From positions 62,001 to 126,000 of the forward strand of contig JALHPF010000009.1 of NCBI GenBank assembly GCA_022842595.1: a stretch of 64,000 bases of DNA. The letters are read 5' to 3'. The notes below the pieces were generated by a model. It was not told the DNA's origin. It worked only from the letters and a program-made list of their open reading frames with translations, and searched no databases. Positions 1 to 9,019 of this stretch are shown here, piece by piece. The stretch comes from Rubrivivax sp. (lineage in GTDB: Bacteria > Pseudomonadota > Gammaproteobacteria > Burkholderiales > Burkholderiaceae_C). A program made the position numbers and the translations under genes. Positions within the stretch are counted from its first letter, which is position 1; each line of letters starts with the position of its first letter.

Positions 1-1
1 C

Positions 2-841
2 GCCGGCACCAGTTCCGTCACGCGGACCTTCGAGAACATCTTCCGGCGCGAGGGTGTGCACGCTGCCGTCATCGAAGGCGACAGCTTCCACCGCTACGAC
101 CGCATGGAAATGCGCGCGCGCCAGGCCGAGGCCGAGAAGGCCGGCAACAAGAACTTCAGCCACTTCGGACCCGAGAACAACCTGTTTCCCGAACTCGAGG
201 CGCTCTTCCGCGACTACGGCGAAAGCGGCACCGGCCGGCGCCGCAAGTACCTGCACGACCCCGTCGAAGCCAAGCCCTACGGCCAGGACCCCGGCACCTT
301 CACGCCCTGGGAAGAGCTGTCGGGCGACACCGACTTGTTGTTCTACGAAGGCCTGCATGGCGCCGTGGTCACCGACGACGTCAACATCGCCCGCTACCCC
401 GACCTGCTGATCGGCGTGGTGCCGGTGATCAACCTCGAGTGGATCCAGAAACTCTGGCGCGACAAGCATGTGCGCGGCTATTCGGCCGAGGCCGTGACCG
501 ACACCATCCTGCGCCGCATGCCCGACTATGTGCACTACATCGTGCCGCAGTTCGCCCACACCCACGTGAACTTCCAGCGGGTGCCCATCGTCGACACCAG
601 CGACCCCTTCATCGCCCGCGACATCCCGCAGCCCGACGAGAGCCTGTGCGTCATCCGCTTCGCCAATCCGAAGGGCATCGACTTCCCCTACTTGATGAGC
701 ATGATCAAGGACAGCTATATGAGCCGTGCCAACACCGTGGTGGTGCCCGGCGGCAAGATGGAACTGGCGATGCAGCTGATCTTCACGCCCTTCATCTGGC
801 GCATGATGGAGCGGCGCCAGCGCGCCCTGGGCGCCATCTGA
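2..841 (+). CDS. prkB: phosphoribulokinase, 5' end outside window
   Basis: Phosphoribulokinase phosphorylates ribulose 5-phosphate with ATP to make the CO2 acceptor ribulose 1,5-bisphosphate of the Calvin cycle. The visible 279 residues open inside the P-loop (AGTSSVTRTF) and continue with EGDSFHRYDR, RKYLHDP, GTFTPWEEL, FYEGLHGAVVT, VNLEWIQKL and VVPGGKMELAMQL, all typical of the bacterial octameric (class I) enzyme of about 290 residues. By comparison with the E. coli protein roughly 15 N-terminal residues lie outside the window. It is followed 7 bp later by a CbbY-type phosphatase, a normal cbb-operon arrangement. RuBisCO itself is not in the window, so autotrophy is inferred rather than shown. 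Confidence 0.95.
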   Translation, partial: AGTSSVTRTFENIFRREGVHAAVIEGDSFHRYDRMEMRARQAEAEKAGNKNFSHFGPENNLFPELEALFRDYGESGTGRRRKYLHDPVEAKPYGQDPGTFTPWEELSGDTDLLFYEGLHGAVVTDDVNIARYPDLLIGVVPVINLEWIQKLWRDKHVRGYSAEAVTDTILRRMPDYVHYIVPQFAHTHVNFQRVPIVDTSDPFIARDIPQPDESLCVIRFANPKGIDFPYLMSMIKDSYMSRANTVVVPGGKMELAMQLIFTPFIWRMMERRQRALGAI

Positions 842-848
842 AACCGTC

Positions 849-1547
849 ATGCCCAGGGCGCTGATCTGGGACGTCGACGGCACCATCGCCGAGACCGAGC
901 GCGACGGCCACCGCATCGCCTTCAACCAGGCCTTTGAAGCGCTGGGCCTGCCCTGGCGCTGGAACGTGGCGCTCTACGGCGAGTTGCTGCACGTGACGGG
1001 CGGCCGCGAACGGCTGCTGCACGACATGCGCAGCCGTGGTGACGCGCCCGCGCCCGGCCCCGCGCGCGATGCCCTGGCGCTCGAACTCCACCAGCGCAAG
1101 AACAAGGCCTACGCCGACATCGTGGCCCAGGGCCGCCTGCCGGCGCGGCACGGTGTCAAGCGCCTGGTGGCTGAATGCCAGGCGGCAGGCGTGAAGCTGG
1201 CAGTGGCCACCACCACCAGCCGCAGCAATGTCGACGCCTTGTTCGCCAGCCTGTGGGGCGTGCGCTGGCAGGACATCTTCGGCGTCGTCATCTGCGCCGA
1301 GGACGCGCCGGCGAAGAAGCCCGACCCGCTGGCCTACACGCTGGCCCTGCGAGGCCTGGGGGTCACTGCCGAAGAGGCGTTTGCGCTGGAAGACTCGCCC
1401 AACGGCCTGCATGCGGCACGCGCCGCGGGCATCGCCTGCGGCGTCACGCGCAGTGTCTACTTCGCCGATGCGGCCTTCGAAGGCGCATGCTGGGTTCGCG
1501 ATGATCTGGACAGCGCGCCGGCGATGACCCTGGCCCGACTGCTCTAG
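849..1547 (+). CDS. cbbY: CbbY-type HAD phosphatase
   Basis: HAD-superfamily hydrolase of 232 residues. The nucleophile motif is at residues 8-12 (DVDGT), the second motif is ATTTSRSN, a Lys lies in AKKPDP, and the acidic motif is LEDSPNGLHAARAAG. The order and the segment LLHVTGGRERLLHDM match CbbY, which removes the misfire product xylulose 1,5-bisphosphate that inhibits RuBisCO. It directly follows phosphoribulokinase and is probably cotranscribed with it. A generic beta-phosphoglucomutase-like phosphatase is the alternative, but the neighbour makes CbbY much more likely. Confidence 0.85.
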   Translation: MPRALIWDVDGTIAETERDGHRIAFNQAFEALGLPWRWNVALYGELLHVTGGRERLLHDMRSRGDAPAPGPARDALALELHQRKNKAYADIVAQGRLPARHGVKRLVAECQAAGVKLAVATTTSRSNVDALFASLWGVRWQDIFGVVICAEDAPAKKPDPLAYTLALRGLGVTAEEAFALEDSPNGLHAARAAGIACGVTRSVYFADAAFEGACWVRDDLDSAPAMTLARLL

Positions 1548-1598
1548 CCCGGCTCTGGCAGCATCCTGCATCGCAGTTGTCTGCCGGAGTTCCAAGCC

Positions 1599-2177
1599 AT
1601 GCGTTTCACCGCCACCACCCTGCTTGCCGTCTATCTGGCCTTCACCGTTGCTGCTCCAGCCGCGGCGCAGGCCCAGATGCCTGCCGCCGCAGCCGCCTGC
1701 CCGGCGCTGCTGCAGCACAGCTTCCCGCGCCTGCAGGACGAGAAGCCGCAGGCCCTGTGCCAGTACGCCGGCAGGGTGCTGCTGGTCGTCAACACCGCCA
1801 GCTTCTGCGGCTTCACACCGCAGTACGAGGGGCTGGAGAAGCTGAACGCGCGTTATGCCGACAAGGGGCTGGTGATCCTGGGCTTCCCGACCAACGACTT
1901 CAACCAGGAAGCCGCCGACAGCAAGAAGATCGCCGACCTGTGCTTCAACACCTATGGCGTGAAGTTCCCGATGTTCAGCAGGACCACGGTGAAGGGCAGC
2001 GGCGCCAACCCGCTCTACCAGGAACTGACCCAGGCCACCGGCCAGGCGCCGGGCTGGAACTTCCACAAGTACCTGGTGGACCGCAACGGAAAGCCTCTGG
2101 CCAGCTATGGCAGCAATGTCGACCCGCTGGCGCCGGCGCTGGTGGCAGCCATCGAGAAGGCACTGGCCGCGAAGTAG
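1599..2177 (+). CDS. exported glutathione peroxidase family protein
   Basis: A protein of 192 residues with a cleavable N-terminal signal (hydrophobic stretch LLAVYLAFTVAAPAAAQA), so probably periplasmic. The glutathione peroxidase fold follows: the peroxidatic Cys lies in NTASFCGFTPQYEGL and the family Trp/Asn segment is GWNFHKYLVDRNG. Bacterial members with Cys in place of selenocysteine usually reduce peroxides using thioredoxin. A second Cys (KKIADLCFNTYG) could act as resolving residue. A GGAG about 9 nt upstream of the ATG supports the start. It stands alone between cbbY and the convergent acyl-CoA-binding protein gene. Confidence 0.85.
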   Translation: MRFTATTLLAVYLAFTVAAPAAAQAQMPAAAAACPALLQHSFPRLQDEKPQALCQYAGRVLLVVNTASFCGFTPQYEGLEKLNARYADKGLVILGFPTNDFNQEAADSKKIADLCFNTYGVKFPMFSRTTVKGSGANPLYQELTQATGQAPGWNFHKYLVDRNGKPLASYGSNVDPLAPALVAAIEKALAAK

Positions 2178-2220
2178 CCAGCGCGGGGCAAGGCCGGAAG
2201 AGGCGCCCGCAGGCGCTGCC

Positions 2221-2475
2221 TCACTTCAGGGATTCGATGAGGTCGACGTATTCCTGCATCGCCTCGTCGCTGCTCTTGCCCTTGGCACCGGCCCAGGCGT
2301 CGTACTTGGCACGGCCCACCATGTCGGTGAAGCCGGGACGCTTGCCTTCGACGTCGCCGGCCGTGGCCTGCTTGTACAGCGCGTAAATCTGCAGCAGCGT
2401 CATGTTGTCCGGCTTCTCGGGCAGGCTCTTGCTCGCGGCAACGGCGGCGTCGAACTGGGCTTTCAGGCTGGACAT
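2221..2475 (-). CDS. acyl-CoA-binding protein
   Basis: An 84-residue four-helix acyl-CoA-binding protein. Family landmarks are the N-terminal FDAAVAASKSLP, the LLQIYALYKQATAGDV core (the LxxLYxxYKQAT-type signature), the KRPGFTDMVGRAKYDAW segment and the C-terminal YVDLIESLK. These proteins hold medium and long acyl-CoA esters in the cytosol and deliver them to acyltransferases. The gene is divergent from the WS/DGAT acyltransferase gene 105 bp away, a consumer of acyl-CoA, which suggests a shared role in neutral-lipid synthesis. Confidence 0.93.
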   Translation of the reverse strand: MSSLKAQFDAAVAASKSLPEKPDNMTLLQIYALYKQATAGDVEGKRPGFTDMVGRAKYDAWAGAKGKSSDEAMQEYVDLIESLK

Positions 2476-2580
2476 GGCGGCATTCCTTGAAGGGCTTGGG
2501 TGTTAGTCTGGTCTTGACGGCCATGATGTTACCTAGCATCGTGCGCGGCCTTCGACTCTGCTGCCCCCAAGGAAAACCCG

Positions 2581-4083
2581 ATGCCCGATGCTCCAAGCGC
2601 CACCGCAGGCCGGGCTGAACGCCGGGCTGAACGCCAGGCCGAGCGCATGTCCCGCGTCGACACGGCCTGGCTGCGCATGGACAACGACGTCAACCTGATG
2701 ATGATCGTCGGTGTCTGGCTGCTCACCCCGGCCATCGACCTGCAGGCGCTGAAGGACCGCATCGAGACCAAGCTGCTGAAGTACGACCGCTTCCGCCAGA
2801 AGGCCATGGCCGACGCCATGGGCGCCAACTGGGTTCACGACGACGACTTCGACATCGACCGCCATGTCGTCCTCGAGAAACTGAAGCCCGGACGCGGTGA
2901 AACCGAGCGCCACGCGCTGCAACGCCTGTGCGGCGAGCTCGCCACCCGGCCGCTCGACCCGCAGCGCCCGCTCTGGCAATTCCACTTCATCGAGCATTAC
3001 GAAGGCGGCAGCGCACTCATCGCACGCGTGCACCACTGCATCGGCGACGGCATCGCGCTGATCTCGGTGATGCTGTCGATCACCGACGGCGGCACCGACC
3101 CGCCCAAGCGCCGCCGGCGCAGCGAGCCCGACCCCGATGCGGCCGACGACCGCACCAACGAAGGCGACTGGCTCGCCGACGCCGTGCTCAAGCCGCTGAC
3201 CGACATCGCCGTGAAGGCCGTGTCGATGTACGGCGGCGGTGTCGCCAAGTCGCTGGAGATGCTGTCGCACCCGCAGCAGAACCTGCTGGGCAGCGTCGAC
3301 ATGGCCAGGAGCGGCGTGCAGGTGCTGGCCGACGTGGGCGCCCTGGCGCTGATGGCCGACGATTCGCCGACGCTGCTGAAGGGCAAGCCCAGCGGCCGCA
3401 AGCTTGTCGCCTGGAGCGAGCCGCTGCCGCTGGACGAGGTCAAGGCGATCGGCCGCGGCCTGGGCTGTTCGGTCAACGACGTACTGCTGTCCTGCGTGGC
3501 CGGCGCCTTCGGCGGCTACCTGCGCGAACGCGGCCAGGACCCGCACGGGAAGGAGATCCGCGCGATGGTGCCGGTCAACCTGCGCCCGCTGGACCAGGCC
3601 TGGAAGCTGGGCAACCGCTTCGGCCTGGCCCCGCTGGTGCTGCCCATCGGCGTCGACAACCCGGTCGAGCGCGTCTATGCCGTGCATCGGCGCATGGAGG
3701 AGCTGAAGGGCAGCTACCAGCCCCTGCTGGCCTTCGCTGTGCTGGCGATGAGCGGGCTGTTCATCAAGCCGGTGCAGGACCTGGTGCTGGGCATGTTCTC
3801 GAAGAAGGCCACCGCGGTGATGACCAACGTGCCCGGTCCGGCGCAGCACCTGAAGCTGTGCGGCGCCACGCTGCGCCAGACGATGTTCTGGGTGCCGGCG
3901 TCGGGCGACATCGGCGTGGGCGTGTCGATCCTGTCCTACGGCGGCGGCGTGCAGTTCGGCTTGATCACCGACGTGGCGTTGTGCCCCGAGCCCCAGGCCG
4001 TGATCGACCGCTTCCAGCCCGAGTTCGACAAGCTCCTGATGCTGACCCTGATGTTGCCCTGGGGCTCTGAAGCCACGCTCTGA
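2581..4083 (+). CDS. wax ester synthase/diacylglycerol acyltransferase (WS/DGAT)
   Basis: A 500-residue WS/DGAT enzyme that transfers acyl groups from acyl-CoA to fatty alcohols or diacylglycerol, making storage wax esters or triacylglycerol. The catalytic HHxxxDG motif is present as HHCIGDG at residues 151-157. The C-terminal part carries the NDVLLSCVAGAFGGYL and MVPVNLRPLDQAWKLGNRFGL segments of the family and TNVPGPAQHL. The start at ATG 2581 follows AAGGAAA. The length is slightly above the usual 450-480, with an N-terminal repetitive run (AERRAERQAER). It lies beside the acyl-CoA-binding protein gene and upstream of an SRPBCC lipid-fold gene. Confidence 0.92.
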   Translation: MPDAPSATAGRAERRAERQAERMSRVDTAWLRMDNDVNLMMIVGVWLLTPAIDLQALKDRIETKLLKYDRFRQKAMADAMGANWVHDDDFDIDRHVVLEKLKPGRGETERHALQRLCGELATRPLDPQRPLWQFHFIEHYEGGSALIARVHHCIGDGIALISVMLSITDGGTDPPKRRRRSEPDPDAADDRTNEGDWLADAVLKPLTDIAVKAVSMYGGGVAKSLEMLSHPQQNLLGSVDMARSGVQVLADVGALALMADDSPTLLKGKPSGRKLVAWSEPLPLDEVKAIGRGLGCSVNDVLLSCVAGAFGGYLRERGQDPHGKEIRAMVPVNLRPLDQAWKLGNRFGLAPLVLPIGVDNPVERVYAVHRRMEELKGSYQPLLAFAVLAMSGLFIKPVQDLVLGMFSKKATAVMTNVPGPAQHLKLCGATLRQTMFWVPASGDIGVGVSILSYGGGVQFGLITDVALCPEPQAVIDRFQPEFDKLLMLTLMLPWGSEATL

Positions 4084-4155
4084 AACAGGGCGTGGGCGCA
4101 GGCTGGGCACAATGGGCGTCCAAGCACCGAGTCAACGCCAGAGAGGACCCGCACC

Positions 4156-4626
4156 ATGGCCATCACCGTCGATATCGACCTGGGTTACGAATTTGCCGTC
4201 AAGGCGCCGTTCAAGGAAGTCTTCGACATCCTGTCCGATGTGCCCACGTCGGTCAGCTTCTTCCCGAAAGTCGACCAGCTCGTCGACCTGGGGGGTGGTG
4301 TCTACCGCTGGGAAATGGAAAAGGTCGGCAGCGGCCAGGTCAGCATCCAGACCATCTACGCCAGCAAGTACGTGGCCAACCGCGCGAAGGGCACGGTGGT
4401 GTGGACACCGGTGAAGGGCGAGGGCAATGCGCTGGTGGGTGGCAGCTGGAAGATCACCGACCAGAAGAAGAGCACCGGGCTCGAACTGAAGATCCATGGC
4501 AAGGTCGAAGTGCCCTTGCCCGCGCTGATGAAGATGGTGGTGGCGCCGGTGGTCGGCGGCGAATTCGAGAAGCTGGTGGAAAAGTACATCGCCAACCTCA
4601 TCAAGAAGTTCGGCGGCGAGGTCTGA
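4156..4626 (+). CDS. SRPBCC (START-like) family protein
   Basis: A 156-residue protein with the helix-grip SRPBCC/CoxG-like pattern: N-terminal strand ITVDIDLGYEFAVKAPFKEVFDILSDVPTSVSFFPKV, central antiparallel strands (YRWEMEKVGSGQVSIQTIYASKY, VVWTPVKGEGNALVGGSWKI), and a long C-terminal helix (EFEKLVEKYIANLIKKF). Such proteins bind hydrophobic ligands in a cavity. No catalytic residues can be assigned. It follows the WS/DGAT gene by 72 bp and its stop overlaps the start of the next gene by one base (TGATG), so it could travel with either block. Confidence 0.75.
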   Translation: MAITVDIDLGYEFAVKAPFKEVFDILSDVPTSVSFFPKVDQLVDLGGGVYRWEMEKVGSGQVSIQTIYASKYVANRAKGTVVWTPVKGEGNALVGGSWKITDQKKSTGLELKIHGKVEVPLPALMKMVVAPVVGGEFEKLVEKYIANLIKKFGGEV

Positions 4627-6230
4627 TGGCAGCACCCGTGTTCAACCGTCGCGGTGCGCTCCGGGGCCTGGGTGCCGGCCTGCTGCTCGCCCATCTGCCG
4701 CTGCAAGCCGCCACGCCGAAGGACACCCTGGTGTTGGCCGCCGCCTTCGACGACATCATCAGCCTCGACCCGGCCGAGGCCTTCGAGATCAGCACGGGCG
4801 AAGTCACCGGCAACAGCTACGAGCGGCTGCTCGGCTTCGACCCCGCCAACCCGGCCAAGCTGCTGGGTGACCTGGCGCAGCGCTGGCAGGTCTCGCCCGA
4901 CGGCAAGACCTACAGCTTCGATCTGAAGCCCGGCCGCCGGTTTGCATCCGGCAACCCGCTCACGGCCGAAGAGATGGTGTTTTCGCTGCAGCGCGCGGTG
5001 CTTCTGGACAAGACCCCGGCCTTCATCCTCACGCAGTTCGGCCTGAACAAGGCCAACGTCAAGGACAAGGTCAAGCAGACCGGCCCGCTGAGCCTGACGC
5101 TGGAAACCGACCAGGCTTACGCGCCGACACTGGTCTACAACTGCTTGACGGCGAGTGTGGCCAGTGCCGTCGACAAGACGCTGCTGATGAGCAAGGAACA
5201 GGCCGGCGACATGGGCGCGGCCTGGCTCAAGACGAACTACGCGGGCTCGGGGCCGTTCCGCATCCGTGAATGGCGCGCCAACGAGTTGCTGACGCTGGAG
5301 CGCAACGACAACTACCCCGGCACCGCTGCAAAGCTGAAGCGGGTGGTCTACCGCCACGTGAAGGAATCGGCCACGCAGCGCCTGCTGCTGGAAAAGGGCG
5401 ATGTCGACATCGCGCGCAAACTCAGCCCGCAGGACCTGGAAGCGCTGGCGAAGAACCCGGCCATCCGCACGACCAGCGTGCCCAAGGGCACGATCTACTA
5501 CCTGGGCCTGAACCAGAAGAACCCCATCCTGGCCAAGCCCGAGGTGCGCGAGGCCATCAAGTGGCTGGTCGATTACGACGCCATCGGGGCCACCCTGATC
5601 AAGGGCATCGGCGTCGTGCACCAGAACTTCCTGCCGCTGGGGCTGCTGGGCGCCTCGAACGAGAAGCCCTACAAGCTGGACGTGGCCAAGGCCAAGGCGC
5701 TGCTTGCCAAGGCCGGGCATGGCAGCGGCTTCAAGGTCACGATCGACATGCGCACCATCCAGCCGGTGCAGGGCATCACCGAAACCCTGCAGCGCAGCTT
5801 CAAGGCCGCGGGCATCGACCTGGAGATACTGCCTGGCGACGGCAAGCAGGTGCTGACCAAGTACCGCGCACGCAGCCACGACATCTTCATCGGCGAGTGG
5901 GGTGCCGACTACTGGGACCCGCACACCAATGCCGACACCTTCGTGCGCAACACCGACAACGGCGACAACGCCAAGAGCAAGCCGCTGGCCTGGCGCAATG
6001 CCTGGGCGATTCCCGAACTGACGAAGAAGGCCGATGCGGCCGCGCTGGAACGCGACGGCGCCAAGCGCGCCAAGCTGTACCAGGACCTGCAGGCTGAGTT
6101 CAGGCGCACGAGTCCGTTCGTGGTGCTGTACCAGCTGACGGAGGTGGCTGCGTTCCGCGCCAATGTCCAGGGCCTGCGGCTGGGGCCGACCTCGGACTCG
6201 ACCTTCTTCGCGTCGGTCGGCAAGGTCTAG
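4626..6230 (+). CDS. peptide/nickel-type ABC transporter substrate-binding protein (SBP family 5)
   Basis: A 534-residue periplasmic binding protein of the DppA/OppA family. The N-terminus FNRRGALRGLGAGLLLAHL has a twin arginine, so export could be Tat or Sec. The mature part starts near ATPKDTLVLAA. Family features include SLDPAEAFEISTGEV, YERLLGFDPANP, LAQRWQVSPDGKTYSFDLKPGRRFASGNPLTAEE and the C-terminal FVVLYQLTEVAAFRANVQGL. It starts on the last base of the upstream stop codon and opens a five-gene importer operon. The specific ligand, di- or oligopeptide or another small molecule, cannot be told from the sequence. Confidence 0.9.
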   Translation: MAAPVFNRRGALRGLGAGLLLAHLPLQAATPKDTLVLAAAFDDIISLDPAEAFEISTGEVTGNSYERLLGFDPANPAKLLGDLAQRWQVSPDGKTYSFDLKPGRRFASGNPLTAEEMVFSLQRAVLLDKTPAFILTQFGLNKANVKDKVKQTGPLSLTLETDQAYAPTLVYNCLTASVASAVDKTLLMSKEQAGDMGAAWLKTNYAGSGPFRIREWRANELLTLERNDNYPGTAAKLKRVVYRHVKESATQRLLLEKGDVDIARKLSPQDLEALAKNPAIRTTSVPKGTIYYLGLNQKNPILAKPEVREAIKWLVDYDAIGATLIKGIGVVHQNFLPLGLLGASNEKPYKLDVAKAKALLAKAGHGSGFKVTIDMRTIQPVQGITETLQRSFKAAGIDLEILPGDGKQVLTKYRARSHDIFIGEWGADYWDPHTNADTFVRNTDNGDNAKSKPLAWRNAWAIPELTKKADAAALERDGAKRAKLYQDLQAEFRRTSPFVVLYQLTEVAAFRANVQGLRLGPTSDSTFFASVGKV

Positions 6231-6234
6231 CGCC

Positions 6235-7272
6235 GTGGGGCGTGCTGGCCGCCTGGCGGCCCTGGTCGGGGCCGTGGGCCGATTCCTCGTCGTCGTCGTG
6301 CTCACCTTCGGCGGGCTGCTGGCCGTCACCTTCTTCATCGGCCGGGTGATCCCGGTCGACCCGGTGCTGGCCGTGGTCGGCGACCGCGCGCCCGAGCACG
6401 TGATCGAGCGGGTGCGCGAAGAGATGGGGCTGAACAAGCCGCTCTATGCACAGTTCGGCCTGTACGTGAGCCGCGCCCTGCAGGGCGACTTCGGCACCTC
6501 GGTGCTGACGTCCAACCCGGTGATCGAGGACATCGCCAAGACATTCCCGGCGACGCTGGAGCTGGCCACGGTGGGTATCCTCATCGGTGCCGGCTTCGGC
6601 ATTCCACTGGGCGTATGGGCGGCGGTGCGCCGCGGCGGCCTGGCCGACCACGCGGTGCGCGTGATGGGGCTGGTGGGCTATTCGGTGCCGATCTTCTGGC
6701 TGGGGCTGATGGCCCTGGTGCTGTTCTACGCCAAGCTCGGCTGGGTGGCCGGGCCCGGGCGCATCGACGTGGCCTTCGAGTATTCGGTCGAACGCATCAC
6801 CGGCCTGCTGCTGCTGGACGCTGCCATCGCGGGTGAGTGGGAGGCCTTCCGCAATGCGCTGAGCCACCTGGTGCTGCCAGGCAGCCTGCTGGGCTACTTC
6901 AGCCTGGCCTACATCAGCCGCATGACGCGCAGCTTCATGTTGAACGAACTCGGGCAGGAATACATCGTCGCTGCGCGGGCCAAGGGCCTGAGCGAAGCCC
7001 GCATCATCTGGCGCCATGCACTGCGCAACGCGATGGTGCCGCTGGTCACGGTGGTGGCGCTGTCGTATGCCGGGCTGCTGGAAGGCAGCGTGCTCACCGA
7101 GACGGTGTTCGCCTGGCCCGGCCTGGGCCTTTACATCACCAATTCGCTGCAGAACGCCGACATGAACGCGGTGCTGGGCGGCACGCTGGTGGTGGGCTCG
7201 GTGTTCATCGGGCTGAACCTGCTCAGCGACCTGCTGTACCGTTTGCTCGACCCGCGGACCAAGCCCGCATGA
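6235..7272 (+). CDS. ABC transporter permease, DppB-like
   Basis: An inner-membrane permease of 345 residues if translation begins at GTG 6235, four bases after the upstream stop. A longer in-frame reading from 6163 would overlap the binding-protein gene and is unlikely. The N-terminal helix LVVVVLTFGGLLAVTFFI is followed by IPVDPVLAVVGDRAPEHVIERVREEMGL, typical of DppB/OppB. The EAA loop that contacts the ATPases is EYIVAARAKGLSEARIIWRHALRNAMVPLV. It overlaps the next gene by 4 bp (ATGA). Confidence 0.9.
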   Translation: MGRAGRLAALVGAVGRFLVVVVLTFGGLLAVTFFIGRVIPVDPVLAVVGDRAPEHVIERVREEMGLNKPLYAQFGLYVSRALQGDFGTSVLTSNPVIEDIAKTFPATLELATVGILIGAGFGIPLGVWAAVRRGGLADHAVRVMGLVGYSVPIFWLGLMALVLFYAKLGWVAGPGRIDVAFEYSVERITGLLLLDAAIAGEWEAFRNALSHLVLPGSLLGYFSLAYISRMTRSFMLNELGQEYIVAARAKGLSEARIIWRHALRNAMVPLVTVVALSYAGLLEGSVLTETVFAWPGLGLYITNSLQNADMNAVLGGTLVVGSVFIGLNLLSDLLYRLLDPRTKPA

Positions 7273-8177
7273 AGCCCGCCGAACTGCACGCCTGGCTGAT
7301 GAGCGAGCGCCCGGCCTCGCGCCGGCAGGCCGCCTGGGGGCGGGCCTACGCCGGCTGGCGCCAGTTCGCGCGCAACCGCCTGGCGATGGTGGGGCTGGCC
7401 ATCGTGCTGGCGCTGCTGGCGGTGGCGCTGTTCGCGCCCTGGCTGGCGCCGTATTCGCCGACCGAGGGCGACCTGACGACGACGCGATTGCTGCCGCCCT
7501 CGGCCGCGCACTGGTTCGGCACCGACGACCAGGGCCGCGACATCCTGAGCCGGCTGATCCACGGTTCACGCATCACGCTGTTCGTGGTGGTGCTGGTGGC
7601 GGTGCTGGCCGCACCGATCGGCCTGCTGGTCGGCACGGTGGCGGGTTATGCCGGTGGCTGGGTCGACGCCGCGCTGATGCGCGTGACCGACATCTTCCTG
7701 GCCTTCCCGCGGCTGATCCTGGCGCTGGCCTTCGTCGCCGCGCTGGGCCCGGGCATCGAGAATGCGGTGATCGCCATCGCCATCACCTCGTGGCCGCCCT
7801 ACGCGCGCATCGCACGCGCCGAGACGCTGACCATCCGCCGCGCCGACTACATCGCCGCGGTGCAGCTGATGGGCGCCAGCCCCTGGCGCATCGTGCTGCG
7901 GCACGTGATGCCGCTGTGCCTGTCGTCGGTGATCGTGCGCGTGACGCTGGACATGGCCGGCATCATCCTCACGGCTGCCGGCCTGGGTTTCCTGGGCCTG
8001 GGCGCGCAACCGCCCACGCCCGAATGGGGCGCGATGATCGCCGCCGGCCGCGCCTACGTGCTCGACCAGTGGTGGGTGGCGGCGGCGCCCGGTGCGGCGA
8101 TCTTCGTCGTGAGCCTGGCGTTCAACCTGCTGGGCGACGGCCTGCGCGACGCGCTGGATCCGAAGGCCTCGAAATGA
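7269..8177 (+). CDS. ABC transporter permease, DppC-like
   Basis: The second permease of the importer, 302 residues. It has the N-terminal helix of DppC/OppC proteins (AMVGLAIVLALLAVALFAPWLAPY), the periplasmic HWFGTDDQGRDILSRLIHGSRITL signature shared by this subfamily, and an EAA loop IAAVQLMGASPWRIVLRHVMPL. Translation starts at ATG 7269, overlapping the stop of the DppB-like gene by 4 bp, and the stop overlaps the next start in the same way, indicating translational coupling and equal subunit production. Confidence 0.92.
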   Translation: MKPAELHAWLMSERPASRRQAAWGRAYAGWRQFARNRLAMVGLAIVLALLAVALFAPWLAPYSPTEGDLTTTRLLPPSAAHWFGTDDQGRDILSRLIHGSRITLFVVVLVAVLAAPIGLLVGTVAGYAGGWVDAALMRVTDIFLAFPRLILALAFVAALGPGIENAVIAIAITSWPPYARIARAETLTIRRADYIAAVQLMGASPWRIVLRHVMPLCLSSVIVRVTLDMAGIILTAAGLGFLGLGAQPPTPEWGAMIAAGRAYVLDQWWVAAAPGAAIFVVSLAFNLLGDGLRDALDPKASK

Positions 8178-9019
8178 CATCCACGCCCCCGTTGCTGGAG
8201 GTGCAGGACCTGCGTGTGGCCTACCCGGGCCGCGACGGCGGGGTCACCGAGGTCGTTCGTGGCGTCTCGTTCACGCTGGGGCGGGAACGGCTGGGCATCG
8301 TCGGCGAAAGCGGCTCGGGCAAGAGCCAGACCGGCCGCGCCATCCTGGGCCTGACGGCGCCTGGCGGGCAGGTGAGCGCACAGCGCCTGGCCTTCAAGGG
8401 CACCGAGCTGCTGCGCGCCACGCCGGCCGAGCGGCGTGCCCTCCGCGGTGGCCGCATGGCGATGGTGCTTCAAGACCCGAAGTACAGCCTGAACCCGGTC
8501 ATGCGCATTGGCGCGCAGATCGCGGAAACGCTGCGCACGCACCGCCCGGTGTCCGCGCGCCAGGCGCACGAGCAAGCCCTGCAGGCGCTGGCGGCGGTGC
8601 AGATCGACGACCCGGTGCGTGTGGCGCGGCTCTATCCGCACGAGGTCTCGGGCGGCATGGGCCAGCGCGTGATGATCGCGATGATGCTGGTCGCCGGCCC
8701 CGAGCTGCTGATTGCCGACGAACCCACCTCGGCGCTGGACGTGACGGTGCAACTGGAGGTGCTGGCCATCCTGGACAAGCTCGTCAGCGAGCGTGGCATG
8801 GGCCTGGTCTTCATCTCGCACGACCTGCGCCTGGTGTCGTCGTTCTGCGACCGCGTGCTCGTGATGTACGCCGGCCGCGTGGTCGAAGAGCTGGCTTCGG
8901 CCGACCTCTCGCAGGCGCAGCACCCCTACACCCAGGGCCTGCTGAACTGCCTGCCGCAGCTGGGCGCGCCGCGCCACCCGCTGCCCACGCTGGACCGCCA
9001 GGCAGAGTGGCTGCTGTGA
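8174..9019 (+). CDS. ABC transporter ATP-binding protein, DppD-like
   Basis: A 281-residue ATPase with Walker A GESGSGKS, signature VSGGMGQR and Walker [17 protein letters not shown]. The C-terminal extension [15 protein letters not shown] is diagnostic of the DppD/OppD branch. The signature reads GGMGQR rather than the usual GGMRQR/GGQRQR, a mild variation. The ATG at 8174 overlaps the upstream stop by 4 bp. It works as a heterodimer with the following ATPase to drive uptake. Confidence 0.92.
   Translation: MTSTPPLLEVQDLRVAYPGRDGGVTEVVRGVSFTLGRERLGIVGESGSGKSQTGRAILGLTAPGGQVSAQRLAFKGTELLRATPAERRALRGGRMAMVLQDPKYSLNPVMRIGAQIAETLRTHRPVSARQAHEQALQALAAVQIDDPVRVARLYPHEVSGGMGQRVMIAMMLVAGPELLIADEPTSALDVTVQLEVLAILDKLVSERGMGLVFISHDLRLVSSFCDRVLVMYAGRVVEELASADLSQAQHPYTQGLLNCLPQLGAPRHPLPTLDRQAEWLL

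Noticed and set aside
792..2066. Long minus-strand reading frame opposite cbbY and the peroxidase gene
   Set aside because: It is antisense to two well-supported genes, has Gly/Gln/Arg/His-rich composition typical of GC-rich shadow frames, and shows no domain pattern.
4356..6437. 693-residue minus-strand reading frame opposite the peptide-type binding protein gene
   Set aside because: Low-complexity Gln/Arg/Ala composition and complete overlap with a recognised SBP family 5 gene mark it as a shadow frame. The same reasoning removes the long antisense frames at 2533-4110, 30641-32701 and 55132-57588.
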